Shown here: positions 24,712 through 34,251 of the stretch, piece by piece
Numbering within the stretch: the stretch's first letter is position 1
Layout of the letters: every line of letters begins with the position of its first letter
Source of the DNA: Polynucleobacter sp. Tro8-14-1
Lineage (GTDB): Bacteria > Pseudomonadota > Gammaproteobacteria > Burkholderiales > Burkholderiaceae
NCBI RefSeq assembly: GCF_018881655.1
Contig: NZ_JACVPX010000004.1
Location: 124,001 to 188,000 of the forward strand
Reading direction: 5' to 3'
DNA length: 64,000 nt
Program-made: the position numbers and the translations under genes
Notes under the pieces: generated by a model
The model's database searches: none
What the model was told of the DNA's origin: nothing
The model's input: the letters and a program-made list of their open reading frames with translations, nothing else

Positions 24712-25751
24712 GCACAGTTACCAGCAAGCTTTCCTTTTTAGATCGATACCTCACTGTTTGGATATTTGCTGCCATGGCGGCAGGTATTGGGTTGGGATAT
24801 TTTGTTCCTGGGGTAGAGGAGTTCATTAATTCCTTTCAATCGGGCACTACTAATATCCCAATAGCCATTGGATTGATATTGATGATGTATCCACCGTTTG
24901 CAAAGGTAAAGTACGAAGACTTGCCTGATGTCTTCAGAGACAAGCGAATCTTTGGTTTGGCATTCTTGCTCAATTGGATTGTTGCGCCTACCTTGATGTT
25001 CTTCTTGGCTATCCTCTTTGTTCCCAATCAACCGGAATACATGGCAGGTCTTATCTTGATTGGCATAGCGCCTTGTATTGCCATGGTGATTGTCTGGAAC
25101 GATATTGCCAAAGGTTCTACGGAATATGCGGCTGGCTTAGTAGCTTTTAACGCAGTGTTTCAGGTGCTGTTCTTTAGTGTGTACGCCTATTTCTTCTTAA
25201 CTGTCTTGCCGCCGTATTTTGGCCATGCAGGATCCGTTGTCAATATCACTATTGGTGAGATCGCTAAGACAGTTGCTATCTATCTAGGGGTTCCTTGTGT
25301 TGCGGGATTCTTGACGAGATACATTGCCCTCAAATTTGTGTCGAGAGAGTCGTATCAAAATACTTTCGTCCCTAGAATAGGCAAAATCACCTTAATTGCT
25401 TTGCTTTTCACGATCGTAGTGATGTTTAGTTTGAAAGGTAAGTTAATTCTTCAGTTGCCAATGGATGTGGTTACCATCGCAATTCCATTGCTAGTCTTCT
25501 TTGTGGTGATGTTCTTGCTGACATTCTTTATCACCATCAAAATGGGTATTGAATATAAGCGTTGCTGCACTTTGTCATTTACGGCATCTAGCAATAATTT
25601 CGAGTTAGCTATTGCCGTAGCCATTGCCGTGTTTGGGATTAATTCTGGGGCGGCATTTGCTGCTGTGATTGGCCCACTGGTGGAGGTGCCGATCATGGTT
25701 GGTCTGGTTTCGGTTGCTTTATGGCTTAGAGATAAGTTCTTTCAGGCCTAA
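24708..25751 (+). CDS. acr3: Arsenite efflux permease Acr3
   Basis: The 347-residue protein has about ten membrane helices and belongs to the Acr3 (BART/SBF) family, not the 12-helix ArsB type. Key features are [19 protein letters not shown] (the essential Cys of Acr3, near residue 128) and [19 protein letters not shown] (the conserved Glu, near 297). It exports As(III) made by ArsC, using the proton gradient. It is the last gene of arsR-arsC-acr3 and overlaps arsC by 4 bases. Confidence 0.94.
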   Translation: MSTVTSKLSFLDRYLTVWIFAAMAAGIGLGYFVPGVEEFINSFQSGTTNIPIAIGLILMMYPPFAKVKYEDLPDVFRDKRIFGLAFLLNWIVAPTLMFFLAILFVPNQPEYMAGLILIGIAPCIAMVIVWNDIAKGSTEYAAGLVAFNAVFQVLFFSVYAYFFLTVLPPYFGHAGSVVNITIGEIAKTVAIYLGVPCVAGFLTRYIALKFVSRESYQNTFVPRIGKITLIALLFTIVVMFSLKGKLILQLPMDVVTIAIPLLVFFVVMFLLTFFITIKMGIEYKRCCTLSFTASSNNFELAIAVAIAVFGINSGAAFAAVIGPLVEVPIMVGLVSVALWLRDKFFQA

Positions 25752-25868
25752 AGCCTATGATTTTGGCCTCCAAAGGGGGCTTATATTCAAAATTGTGCCG
25801 AAATAGAGGAGATTAGCTCTAGGGAGAATGTAGAATCAGATTCCCTATTTACAGAAAGCGTCATCCGT

Positions 25869-27932
25869 ATGTCTACCTCTACCGCTCTAAAATTTTGGCG
25901 TTATATTTCCCTCAGTTTTTTGGCATTAGTAACGCTTGGTTTAGCTGCCTGTGGTGGCGGTAGTGATAGCGGTAGTAGTTCTGCTGTCGCAACCCCGAGC
26001 GTCTTTTACGTTGTGAGTAATACCAACGACTCAGGTGCCGGATCTCTGCGAGATGCAATTACGGCAGTTAATAGCGCATCAACTTCCCAATACTCAGGCA
26101 TTACTTTTTCTGTAGCCGGTGTAATCACCCTTGCAAGCGATTTGCCTGCTATTACAAAGAAAGTATTAATTGATGGCGGTACTGCTCCTGGCTATGTAGC
26201 TGGTAACACCACTACTGCGCCATTGGTTGCGGTGAACTTCAATAACGTTGCCTCAGGTTTTACTTTTAACAGTGGCTCTGCAGGTTCTGGCATTTATGCT
26301 TTGTCAATCATTGGATCTAATTCAAATGGCATTACCTTAAATGCGGGCAATATCGTTTTATTAAGAAACTATATTGGCCTGAACTTAAGTGGTGCAGCTT
26401 CTGGCAATGCGAAGGATGGTATTTATATTGCAACCTCTTCTACTAACAACGTTATTGGCACAAACCCAAATAGTATCTCTGGTCTTTACTCTAATGTGAT
26501 TTCCGGTAATACGCAGAATGGTATCCAGATCTATGGCAGCGCAGGCAACAAGATTCAATCCAATGCCATTGGCACCAATCCAGCAGGAACAGCAAAGATT
26601 GCTAACGGTTTCAACGGTATCTATGTAACTTATTATGCGGTTGATAACACCATTGGTGGAACTGCATATATCAATTCCGCTACAGGGCAAACTAATAATC
26701 CAACGGGCAACAAGGGTACAGTCCCAATCGTTTCTATTGCTCCGCCATTAGGTAATCTGATTTCCGGTAATTCGCTTAACGGGGTTTTAATTGATGGTGG
26801 TTCAGAGTTAACGGTGTTAAGTGGCAACTTTATCGGTACTAATAATGTTGGCACAGCAGCTGTGCGCAACACCTTGGATGGTGTATTAATTCGCAATGCG
26901 AATAACAATCAACTGATTGGTTGTACTTTTGAAGACAACCCATTTATTTATTACAACGTATTGAGTGGTAATGGAGGCAATGGTTTGCATATAGCCGACT
27001 CCAATGCAATTTTGGTTCAGGCTAACTTTTTTGGTGCTGGTGCAAATAATGCATCCATGGTTCCAAATGGCGGCCACGGCATCTTAGTTGACGGCAGCTC
27101 TGCAGGAGTTCAGGTTGGCGGTGTAATCCCGCTTGGTAACGTGTCAGCCGGCAATACACTTGATGGTATTAAGGTTTCAGGAACTGCTAGTGGCTTCACC
27201 ACCTTCAATACGTTTGGTGGCTTGTACGCCTTTCAGGGCGCTGCTCCGAATGGTGGAAACGGGATCACAATTGATTCTACTGGCGGCAACAATTTAGTTC
27301 GCACTAACGTATTCTCTGGAAATATGCATCATGGTATTGAGATTTCCGGAAACGCATCTGGTGTTACTGTCGATCCTAACGTGGTTGGTTTGAATACTGA
27401 AGGTACTGGTGCTCTTGCTAATGGTCCTGGCGCAAATGGTGCTGGTAACGGCGGTAGCGGGGTTTACATTGCGGGAACTGCCCATGGAAACTATATAGGC
27501 GGTTACAACAATTCCGTTATTCCGCAAAACACCTTCTCTGGCAACGCAAGATACGGAATTGAAATTGTCGGTACTGCAAATAGCAATACTGTATTTAACT
27601 CCGTAATTGGCCTTGGAACCACTCAGGTTTCTGCTTTTGGTAATGGACTGGGTGGTGTTTATATTGGCGGAGGAAGTAACAATAACTCTGTTATCGCCTA
27701 TACACCTTCCAGTTCATATACTGCAATGTCTAGTGTAATCAGCGGAAATACAGGGGATGGTGTTCTTATTGCTGATACTGCATTTAATAATACTGTTCAA
27801 GGAAATTATTTTGGTTATGGTAAGCGTTCTATTGTCGGTAATTTGGTTGCGGGGCTGTTTCCCAATTCACTACTTCCGGTTCATGTAACGAGCTCTGGCT
27901 CGGGGAATGTGACCACCCCGAACAACCCTTAA
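25869..27932 (+). CDS. Beta-helix repeat lipoprotein
   Basis: A 687-residue protein with a lipoprotein signal (hydrophobic stretch then LAAC, lipidated Cys near residue 28, followed by GGGSDSGSSS linker). It then has VVSNTNDSGAGSLRDAITAV, the segment that opens many secreted parallel beta-helix proteins, and repeated turns such as NVISGNTQNGIQIYGSAGNK, LISGNSLNGVLIDGG and TFSGNARYGIEIVGTANSN, spaced roughly every 45-70 residues. This is a right-handed beta-helix (Pbp1/NosD-like) with no catalytic residues I can name. It is probably anchored to the outer membrane and surface exposed. It ends before a strong terminator. Confidence 0.8.
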   Translation: MSTSTALKFWRYISLSFLALVTLGLAACGGGSDSGSSSAVATPSVFYVVSNTNDSGAGSLRDAITAVNSASTSQYSGITFSVAGVITLASDLPAITKKVLIDGGTAPGYVAGNTTTAPLVAVNFNNVASGFTFNSGSAGSGIYALSIIGSNSNGITLNAGNIVLLRNYIGLNLSGAASGNAKDGIYIATSSTNNVIGTNPNSISGLYSNVISGNTQNGIQIYGSAGNKIQSNAIGTNPAGTAKIANGFNGIYVTYYAVDNTIGGTAYINSATGQTNNPTGNKGTVPIVSIAPPLGNLISGNSLNGVLIDGGSELTVLSGNFIGTNNVGTAAVRNTLDGVLIRNANNNQLIGCTFEDNPFIYYNVLSGNGGNGLHIADSNAILVQANFFGAGANNASMVPNGGHGILVDGSSAGVQVGGVIPLGNVSAGNTLDGIKVSGTASGFTTFNTFGGLYAFQGAAPNGGNGITIDSTGGNNLVRTNVFSGNMHHGIEISGNASGVTVDPNVVGLNTEGTGALANGPGANGAGNGGSGVYIAGTAHGNYIGGYNNSVIPQNTFSGNARYGIEIVGTANSNTVFNSVIGLGTTQVSAFGNGLGGVYIGGGSNNNSVIAYTPSSSYTAMSSVISGNTGDGVLIADTAFNNTVQGNYFGYGKRSIVGNLVAGLFPNSLLPVHVTSSGSGNVTTPNNP

Positions 27933-27976
27933 TATGAGCATTAGTCTAAAACTTACTTAAGTTGCCGTTGATTTAT

Positions 27977-28012
27977 AAAAGCCAGCTAGTCTTTGACTGG
28001 TTGGCTTTTTTA
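27977..28012 (+). terminator. Rho-independent terminator after beta-helix gene
   Basis: AAAAGCCAGCTAGTC pairs with GACTGGTTGGCTTTT (two G-T pairs) around loop TTT, followed by T residues. It ends the transcript of the lipoprotein gene. Confidence 0.85.
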
Positions 28013-28046
28013 TTTCCTGGCATGCCAATATGAAAGAGATTGTGTC

Positions 28047-28445
28047 ATGACAAAACTCATCATTTATTTATTAGTAATCGCAGAATTCTCTAGTTTTGCT
28101 TTCGCACAAATGCCGCCCCCAATGATGCCTCCTCAAGGAATGCAGCAGGGCATGCCTAGATCACCTCAAGGGGGTCCAGTTGGCCCAGGAGGCATGATGC
28201 GCGATGATCCTCATAGACCCGTTGACCAAATTAGTCGTGGTCTTGGAGTGACGCCAGACCAATTTAGAGCTTGCTTTAGTGATGTCAATCCTGCACCCCA
28301 AGGGACATTACCGGGTTCCAATCAGAAGCACGCCAATAAGCAAGTTCTCTTAAGCTGCCTCCAGCGTGCAAATCCGGGTATTACCAATGACAGCCTAGAT
28401 GCAGTGATGGACCAATATAGGCCTGGGGGCAGGGCGGCTCAGTAA
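28047..28445 (+). CDS. Small exported Pro/Met/Gly-rich protein, unknown
   Basis: A 132-residue protein with signal peptide MTKLIIYLLVIAEFSSFAFA (cleavage before QMPPP). The mature part starts with a Pro/Met/Gly/Gln-rich stretch (QMPPPMMPPQGMQQGMPRSP) and has a compact C-terminal domain with two Cys (FRACFSDVNP, LLSCLQRANPGITNDSLD), probably forming a disulfide. I chose ATG 28047 because it begins the signal peptide; the frame is open 18 codons upstream. I do not recognise the family. Confidence 0.7.
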   Translation: MTKLIIYLLVIAEFSSFAFAQMPPPMMPPQGMQQGMPRSPQGGPVGPGGMMRDDPHRPVDQISRGLGVTPDQFRACFSDVNPAPQGTLPGSNQKHANKQVLLSCLQRANPGITNDSLDAVMDQYRPGGRAAQ

Positions 28446-28501
28446 TTTGGGCGTCCTAAGATAGAATCAATCTATCCCTCATCTTTTAGGCGGCATTGAA
28501 A

Positions 28502-28759
28502 ATGGTAAGTCATTACTTAGTGGTTTTTCTAGGCCTGATGTTAGCGGCCTGCTCAACACCAGTCAGTCAGTTTGGTGTGTACAGGCAATCAGATGGCACG
28601 GTTGGTGTTCATGCGCCCAAAGATGCAAAAGAAAATGAAGCCCAGGAAGTGGCATTAGAGGAGTGTAAAAAGGAAGGGAAGAGAACTGCGACGATTCTAG
28701 AAAGCAGAAAAACGGTCAATGACCGTTTTCCCTTAACTTATATCTACCTTTGCAGATAG
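28502..28759 (+). CDS. Small lipoprotein, unknown
   Basis: An 85-residue protein with hydrophobic leader and lipobox LAACS (Cys near residue 18). The mature part has STPVSQFGVYRQSDGTVGVH and a C-terminal half with two Cys (LEECKKEGKR, YIYLCR) that may pair. AGGCGG stands eight bases before the ATG at 28502; a TTG two codons earlier is less likely. There are no neighbours that reveal a function. Confidence 0.7.
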   Translation: MVSHYLVVFLGLMLAACSTPVSQFGVYRQSDGTVGVHAPKDAKENEAQEVALEECKKEGKRTATILESRKTVNDRFPLTYIYLCR

Positions 28760-28791
28760 TGACGATTAGTTAAATCGCCATTGATTAGTGC

Positions 28792-29670
28792 TTAGCTAAG
28801 CAACCATTTCTTAATCGACTTATTGACGCACATTGCATCTAAAGCAAGACCAAAGAATTCAGATCCATTGGTAACCATGCTCTCGATTGCTTCCACTTTG
28901 CCAGACTTAATGCCACGCAAATAAGTTGCTGCACGGTAGCGCAAGAAGTGCTCAGTTTCACCATTTTCATTCTCGGTTGGGCAGATTTCTAGGCTGCCAT
29001 AGCGAGTTTCTGGGTTAATGTTGAGAACGGCTAGGCTTAAAGCCCCAACCAATTTCTCAGGCACTGGGATAGGCACATAGGAGTAGAGGGAGATCATCAT
29101 TTCCTCTTCATCTACTTCAATGATGTGATCAATATCCAGCACATCTTTTTCGGTTAACTCTGTCTCGCCAGAATCGCCACCACCAAATGTGGATTCAAAC
29201 TGCAACATAGCAGTATTGCTTCCTTTGGAGATCTCGATCATGTCAGGGTAGCCAAGCAAACCTTTCCACCAATACATCAGCGAGAAAGTGCAGGGCTTTA
29301 CTTCAACCAATCCCTTGTTAGTAGACTTTGCAAAATACAGGCCGTAAAACTCATCATCTTGCTCTAGACCATATTGGTCAACTTTAGGTGATTTAGATGA
29401 AGCAGGTTTTGCAGTCTTCTTGGCAACTTTCTTCGCTGCTGGCTTTTTGGCCGCAGGTTTCTTTGCCACTAATTTTTTAACTGCTACTTTTTTGGCAGCA
29501 GGCTTCTTTGCAGCCACTTTCTTGGCGACTGGTTTTTTCACTACCTTTTTGACCGTCTTTTTGCTTGCTACTTGCTTAGCGGCAACTTTCTTGACAGCTT
29601 TTTTAACAGGGGCTTTTTTTACCACCTTGGTAGCTACTTTCTTTTTTGCTGGAGACTTCTTTGTAGCCAT
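28792..29670 (-). CDS. Protein with histone H1-like tail and C-terminal YbjN-like domain
   Basis: A 292-residue protein. Residues 1-95 are almost only Lys, Ala, Val and Pro (MATKKSPAKKKVATKVVKKA and further AAKK/VAKK repeats), an H1/AlgP-like nucleic acid or polyanion binding tail. Residues 100-292 form an acidic globular domain (DDEFYGLYFAKSTNKGLVEV, DIDHIIEVDEEEMMISLYSY, FLRYRAATYLRG) that looks a little like YbjN/T3SS-chaperone-like folds, but this is uncertain. It stands alone and is convergent with the small lipoprotein gene. Confidence 0.7.
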   Translation of the reverse strand: MATKKSPAKKKVATKVVKKAPVKKAVKKVAAKQVASKKTVKKVVKKPVAKKVAAKKPAAKKVAVKKLVAKKPAAKKPAAKKVAKKTAKPASSKSPKVDQYGLEQDDEFYGLYFAKSTNKGLVEVKPCTFSLMYWWKGLLGYPDMIEISKGSNTAMLQFESTFGGGDSGETELTEKDVLDIDHIIEVDEEEMMISLYSYVPIPVPEKLVGALSLAVLNINPETRYGSLEICPTENENGETEHFLRYRAATYLRGIKSGKVEAIESMVTNGSEFFGLALDAMCVNKSIKKWLLS

Positions 29671-29886
29671 GGTTTATTACCCTTCTTTCGGTAGTTATTG
29701 TGCTTGATGCACTATCTGATATTACTGCAAATTCTCCCGGAATTCGCCTTTCCTATATGGGGTTTGTCCCCCAGATTGCAAGGGGAGGGGTGAAACAAAT
29801 AGATTGAGGAAGGCATTGTTCTTGGAATGGAGGGTTGCTACACTAAAAGCGTGAAGTTTTGTGCAACCTAAATATCAAGAGGGCTT

Positions 29887-30102
29887 ATGTTTCCTGAATA
29901 TCGCGAACTCATCACCAAGCTGAAAACGACAGATCGTCATTTCTCGCATTTATTTGATAAGCACAACAATTTAGATCAAAAGATCCAAAGAATGGAGTCC
30001 CATTCAGAGCCGAGTACCCCAGAAGAAATCGAGACCTTGAAAAAGGAAAAACTCCTTTTAAAAGACCAGATTTATGCCGTCTTAAAGAAGGCTAGTAGTT
30101 AA
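29887..30102 (+). CDS. YdcH family (DUF465) small coiled-coil protein
   Basis: A 71-residue cytosolic protein, MFPEYRELITKLKTTDRHFS then HLFDKHNNLDQKIQRMES, and a second helix with LKKEKLLLKDQIYAVL. This is the helical hairpin of the YdcH/DUF465 family, of unknown function. It is followed by a bidirectional terminator shared with phnA. The 216 bases upstream hold no gene. Confidence 0.88.
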   Translation: MFPEYRELITKLKTTDRHFSHLFDKHNNLDQKIQRMESHSEPSTPEEIETLKKEKLLLKDQIYAVLKKASS

Positions 30103-30118
30103 GCTCCTGGTGAATTAG

Positions 30119-30153
30119 AAAAGCCTAGATGCAAAATGCTTCTAGGCTTTTTT
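30119..30153. terminator. Bidirectional terminator between ydcH-like gene and phnA
   Basis: AAGCCTAGA (30121) and TCTAGGCTT (30141) form a perfect 9-bp stem with an 11-base loop, flanked by A and T runs. The phnA stop lies within the right arm. Confidence 0.85.
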
Positions 30154-30489
30154 CAGGAAGCAGGCTTTGAGTAGCATATTGCCTGCTTCTGTTTTGCAGT
30201 CGACTTCGTGATCACCTGATACCAGGCGTATCCCTTTAATCTTGGTGCCGACCTTCAGGGTGGTTGAAGAGCCTTTAACCTTGAGGTCTTTGATGAGGGT
30301 GACTGTATCGCCATCTACTAGAAGATTGCCATTGGCATCTTTGACAATGAGCCCAGCCTCAGCCTCTTCTAAAGCAGTAGCCAAAGGCCATTCATGGCCA
30401 CACTGGGCGCAAACATAATTTTCCCCATCGGGGTAAGTCATATCTTCCTGGCAGGCAGGACACTTCGGTAGATTATCTGTGCTCATCAC
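30142..30489 (-). CDS. phnA: PhnA family zinc-ribbon protein (YjdM-like)
   Basis: A 115-residue protein with an N-terminal zinc ribbon (CPACQEDM at residue 10 and CAQCGHEWP near 32) and a C-terminal SH3-like beta domain (LLVDGDTVTLIKDLKVKG, GTKIKGIRLVSGDHEVDCK). It matches the PhnA/YjdM family, named for its position near phosphonate genes in E. coli but not shown to be a phosphonatase; it lacks the phosphonoacetate hydrolase domain. A second ATG follows the first directly. Confidence 0.92.
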   Translation of the reverse strand: MMSTDNLPKCPACQEDMTYPDGENYVCAQCGHEWPLATALEEAEAGLIVKDANGNLLVDGDTVTLIKDLKVKGSSTTLKVGTKIKGIRLVSGDHEVDCKTEAGNMLLKACFLKKA

Positions 30490-30551
30490 TTCATTTTAGT
30501 CTAGGGGTGATGGTCTTGGCTCATATCTAGTACTCGATTTAGAATGGGTAG

Positions 30552-32351
30552 GTGAATAAAACCCTGAAGATTTCTCTTATTGCTCTGGTAGGCTGTCTTG
30601 CCCTAGTGGGTTTGGGCGCATGGTACGCATCATCTTTTATAAATCCTGCTCAGGTAACCAAGCTTCTGAGTTCTTCTGTCAAAGATGCAACTGGGCGTGA
30701 GTTGAAAATCGCCGGTCCAGTAAGTCTGAGTCTTTTCCCATCAATTAGCGTAAAAGCCGAACAGGTGTCTTTGAGCAATGCCTCATGGGCAAGCAATCCT
30801 GATATGTTTGTATTCAAGCAGATTGAATTAGATATTAGGATACTTCCGCTTCTGAAAGGTAGCGTTGAAATCAGTAGAATCGGTGTAAGAGGACTAGAGG
30901 CGAACTTACAAACCAATAAGGCTGGGGAGGGTAATTGGAATCTCACTCCGCCTACGATAGTTGCCAGTGGGTCGGCAACACAGTCTGTAACTAGCGATTC
31001 TTCTAGTAATGCCCTTGTCTCCATTAAAACTCTTGATGTCGTAGATGCTCGTATCAATTATCAAGACGGAGAAAAAGCAGCCAGCCTGATTGGCATTCCT
31101 AAACTTTCTTTAGATGCCGGTGACGGGAAGTCTACGATTCTGGTAGATGTTCAGCGCGCTAACTACACCCTGAATCTAAAGGGTAAAACAACTTCACTGC
31201 GTAATGCTTACTTCGCTTGGAATCAATCTCCAGTAAACCTAGATCTCGATTTAGTTCTAACCTTAAACGGTAAGTCGCTTGCGATTACGGGCGACATTGA
31301 TAAAAAGCCAGATCTATTACCAAAATTCAATATCAATCTCAATTCAAAGTCCTTTGATTTAGCGCCTTTAGCGGGTTCTGTTGTTATTGCTGGAGCAGCT
31401 GGAAAAACTTCCTCGGCTTCGACACATAAAGTCCAAGGAAAGTATTTATTCTCCGATGACGCGCTGCCTTTTGATCTTTTACCTTTAGCTGATGGCTCGG
31501 TCAACATTAATATTGCTGAGCTTGGGATTCCGCATCAGGCGCCGTTTACTAACTTCAAAACGACACTCCAATTTCAGAAAGATAGGATTGATGCGAGCGA
31601 TGTCAGCTTTAATATAGGTAAGGGAAGTGCCCAAGCGCAACTTTCCATTACTCAGTTTACCAGCCCTGCGCCTAAGATTTCTGTGAAGGGTATTGCTAAA
31701 GACTTTACCTTAGAGCAAATTATTGCCGTCACCGATTCAAGCGCTAGAGTTTCTGGTGGTGATACAAAAGTGGCCTGGAACTTACAGGGAAGTGGTGTGA
31801 GTCCACATCAAATCGCTAGTCGAGCCATTGGGGCTATTCAGGTTTCAGTAGGGCAAAGTAAATTAGATTCGAAGTTCATCAATAAAGGCGGGGACTTTGT
31901 CATCACTGTAATAGATGCAATTAATCCGATGTATAAGAAATCTAATCAAACTACTTTGAATTGTGCTGTTGCCTACTTACCCATCAATAGTGGGCTGGTA
32001 AATATTCAGAATTCAGTTGGCATTGAGACGGATCGTCTTGACATCACCCTAGCGGGCTCGATCAATCTTGCCAGCGAGGCTCTCAATATCAGTATTAATC
32101 CAAGAGAAAAATCAGGCCTGACAACGGGCTTGGATCTGGCCGGACTTGTAAAGATTGAGGGAACATTACAAAACCCGCAAACTGGGGTGAATAAGGCAGG
32201 GGTGGTGAATAGCGCCGTCTCTATTGGATTGGGTTTCTTAACCGGCGGTATTAGTATCGCAGCGGAGAATGCTAAATCATTGGCGACCAAGTCGCAGCCA
32301 TGTAAAACAGCGCTGCACTCTTGGTCTGATATCTATCCTGCTAGCAAGTAA
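30552..32351 (+). CDS. AsmA family protein
   Basis: A 599-residue protein with one N-terminal membrane helix (about residues 7-28) and a long periplasmic region. The N-terminal AsmA domain shows GRELKIAGPVSLSLFPSISV and VSLSNASWASNPDMFVFKQI; the C-terminal part shows GSGVSPHQIASRAIGAIQVS and later GLDLAGLVKIEGTLQNPQTG. AsmA-like proteins form beta-groove bridges that help move phospholipids to the outer membrane. It starts at GTG. Confidence 0.9.
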   Translation: MNKTLKISLIALVGCLALVGLGAWYASSFINPAQVTKLLSSSVKDATGRELKIAGPVSLSLFPSISVKAEQVSLSNASWASNPDMFVFKQIELDIRILPLLKGSVEISRIGVRGLEANLQTNKAGEGNWNLTPPTIVASGSATQSVTSDSSSNALVSIKTLDVVDARINYQDGEKAASLIGIPKLSLDAGDGKSTILVDVQRANYTLNLKGKTTSLRNAYFAWNQSPVNLDLDLVLTLNGKSLAITGDIDKKPDLLPKFNINLNSKSFDLAPLAGSVVIAGAAGKTSSASTHKVQGKYLFSDDALPFDLLPLADGSVNINIAELGIPHQAPFTNFKTTLQFQKDRIDASDVSFNIGKGSAQAQLSITQFTSPAPKISVKGIAKDFTLEQIIAVTDSSARVSGGDTKVAWNLQGSGVSPHQIASRAIGAIQVSVGQSKLDSKFINKGGDFVITVIDAINPMYKKSNQTTLNCAVAYLPINSGLVNIQNSVGIETDRLDITLAGSINLASEALNISINPREKSGLTTGLDLAGLVKIEGTLQNPQTGVNKAGVVNSAVSIGLGFLTGGISIAAENAKSLATKSQPCKTALHSWSDIYPASK

Positions 32352-32378
32352 GCCTAGCGAAGCTCGTAAATCAGCTTC

Positions 32379-32726
32379 TTAAAAAACTAAGCCGCTGACA
32401 AAGAGGCTAAATAAAGAAATAAAGATGCTGGCAAAGAATGCGGTCCAGAAGCTGGAGATCGTAAAGCCACTCACCACTGCAGAAACCAGCATCAATACCA
32501 AGGCATTAATCACGAGCAAGAAGAGGCCCATGGTTACTACCGTTAATGGTAACGTGAAAAGAACGAGCAAAGGCTTAACGATCGCATTAGCAAATCCTAA
32601 GAGGAGGGCAGCAATTAATAATGAGCCGCCATCCGCAAAGCGCAAGCCACTAAAAATATAACTGGCAACCCAAAGGGATAAAGAAGTTAAGCCCCACTGG
32701 ACTAGAAATAGAGTTAAGTTACTCAT
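32379..32726 (-). CDS. Phage holin family (YvlD/PF04020-like) membrane protein
   Basis: A 115-residue protein with four membrane helices and little else (LTLFLVQWGLTSLSLWVASY, ANAIVKPLLVLFTLPLTVVT, LFLLVINALVLMLVSAVVSG, TAFFASIFISLFSLFVSGLV). The ANAxVKPLLxLxTLPLTxxTxGLF pattern is typical of PF04020 proteins. Despite the family name there is no phage context, and it is probably a normal small inner-membrane protein. Confidence 0.88.
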   Translation of the reverse strand: MSNLTLFLVQWGLTSLSLWVASYIFSGLRFADGGSLLIAALLLGFANAIVKPLLVLFTLPLTVVTMGLFLLVINALVLMLVSAVVSGFTISSFWTAFFASIFISLFSLFVSGLVF

Positions 32727-32786
32727 GGATGATTCCTATGCTGGTGTTGAAAGGGGTTTATGCCTAGTGACTATATTAGCAGTTGA

Positions 32787-32987
32787 TTAATAGTGCGGGG
32801 GGATTTCATCCTGAGAGCTTGCGCCGCCGCCTCCACCGCTGCTGGCTTGTTCTTTAATTGCCTTTAATTCGCGATACAGAAATTCGATTTGCTGTTGCTG
32901 TTTATAGACGGTCTCATTGAGTTTCTCAATTAAGTCTTCCGTGAAGCTCAATTTGATTTCTAGATTAGTGATGCGTTCTTCTGACAT
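32787..32987 (-). CDS. slyX: SlyX family protein
   Basis: A 66-residue coiled coil, MSEERITNLEIKLSFTEDLI then EKLNETVYKQQQQIEFLYRE, followed by a glycine-rich linker and the family end EIPPHY. Function is unknown; it lies 10 bases downstream of the DUF1653 gene and is probably cotranscribed. Confidence 0.92.
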   Translation of the reverse strand: MSEERITNLEIKLSFTEDLIEKLNETVYKQQQQIEFLYRELKAIKEQASSGGGGGASSQDEIPPHY

Positions 32988-32997
32988 AACTTACTTT

Positions 32998-33219
32998 CTA
33001 TTCTGAGATAAGCTCAAATCGCCCATCTTCCATTTCTGCTTTGGGTCTAATCCAAAAATCATGCGATTGCATGGATTCGTAAACATAAGCTGGCTCCAGA
33101 TTTGCCTCTACGTTAGCCAAGAAGGCCACCTTATAAAATCCACCAGTCTTAATGTGGCGCAATCTACTGCCTGGCTTAAATAGGCCATCGTCAGGATCAG
33201 CCATTTTGGGTTTACTCAT
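32998..33219 (-). CDS. DUF1653 domain protein
   Basis: A 73-residue protein with the DUF1653 core: [20 protein letters not shown], then [18 protein letters not shown] and [10 protein letters not shown]. It is a small beta-rich cytosolic fold with no known function. It diverges from the LLM oxidoreductase gene with 33 bases between starts, and precedes slyX. Confidence 0.87.
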   Translation of the reverse strand: MSKPKMADPDDGLFKPGSRLRHIKTGGFYKVAFLANVEANLEPAYVYESMQSHDFWIRPKAEMEDGRFELISE

Positions 33220-33252
33220 GTCAACAATGCACTTTCTCGGTATGATCTAGCG

Positions 33253-34251
33253 ATGGCAAATTCCATCCCATACTCCATTCTAGATATATCTCCGATTCCT
33301 CAGGGTTTTACTGCTGCCGATGCACTGCGCAACTCCTTGGATGTGGCAAGGCATGCCGAAAAATGGGGCTATACCCGCTATTGGGTAGCAGAGCATCACA
33401 ATATGACGGGCAATGCGAGCTCTGCAACTGCAGTTTTGATTGGCTATATTGCTGCTGGCACCTCCCATATCCGAGTGGGCTCTGGCGGCGTTATGTTGCC
33501 AAATCATGCTCCTTTAGTAATTGCTGAGCAATTTGGCACCCTAGAAGCTTTATACCCAGGAAGAATTGAGCTTGGCTTGGGTCGTGCACCTGGTACCGAT
33601 CAAATGACTGCCAGGGCATTGCGCAGGGATTTATTGGGTAGCGATGATCGTTTTCCACAGGATGTCCGTGAGTTACAGCATTATTTTGGCCCGTTACAAG
33701 AAGGGCAATCTGTAAAGGCGATACCAGGGGTCGATAGCAATGTTCCGATCTGGATTTTAGGTTCTAGTTTGTATGGAGCTCAATTAGCCGCTCACTTTGG
33801 CTTACCTTATGCCTTCGCTTCTCACTTTGCGCCAGAGCAACTTTTAGAGGCAATGAAGATTTATCGTGAGCTCTTTAAGCCATCGGCACAACAAGATAAA
33901 CCCTATTCAGCATTTGTGATGAATGTAGTTGCAGCAGATACAGATGAAGAAGCTCAACATCTATTTACTACACTGCAACAGAATGTTGTCAGAATGCGGC
34001 GCAATACCCGCGGGCAATTACCACCCCCAATTACTGACATGAATGAATTTTGTGAGCCTCATGAACTAGCAGCGGCAGATCATACCTTGCAGGTTTCAGT
34101 AGTGGGTTCGCTAGAGACGGTAAAGCGGGGGATTCGTCGTTGGTTGGATCTTACTGGCGCAAACGAAATCATCTTGACTGGGCAAATTTTCGATCATCAG
34201 GCTCGTCTCAGATCTTTTGAGATTGCCGCACAGGCCGCGCAAAGCCTATAA
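33253..34251 (+). CDS. LLM class flavin-dependent oxidoreductase
   Basis: A 332-residue bacterial-luciferase-like monooxygenase of the single-component MsnO8 type: [20 protein letters not shown] at the start, [19 protein letters not shown] near residue 38, [20 protein letters not shown] near 72, and [20 protein letters not shown] near 99. It should use reduced FMN in the cytoplasm; the substrate is unknown. Its 3' end overlaps the convergent PIN gene by 6 bases. Confidence 0.92.
   Translation: MANSIPYSILDISPIPQGFTAADALRNSLDVARHAEKWGYTRYWVAEHHNMTGNASSATAVLIGYIAAGTSHIRVGSGGVMLPNHAPLVIAEQFGTLEALYPGRIELGLGRAPGTDQMTARALRRDLLGSDDRFPQDVRELQHYFGPLQEGQSVKAIPGVDSNVPIWILGSSLYGAQLAAHFGLPYAFASHFAPEQLLEAMKIYRELFKPSAQQDKPYSAFVMNVVAADTDEEAQHLFTTLQQNVVRMRRNTRGQLPPPITDMNEFCEPHELAAADHTLQVSVVGSLETVKRGIRRWLDLTGANEIILTGQIFDHQARLRSFEIAAQAAQSL

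Noticed and set aside
29420..29707. Hydrophobic repeat frame on the plus strand
   Set aside because: Antisense of the lysine-rich tail of the H1-tailed protein, the same artefact as above.
32379..32726. Phage holin as a sign of a prophage
   Set aside because: The family name is historical; no other phage gene, integrase or att-like repeat is near.
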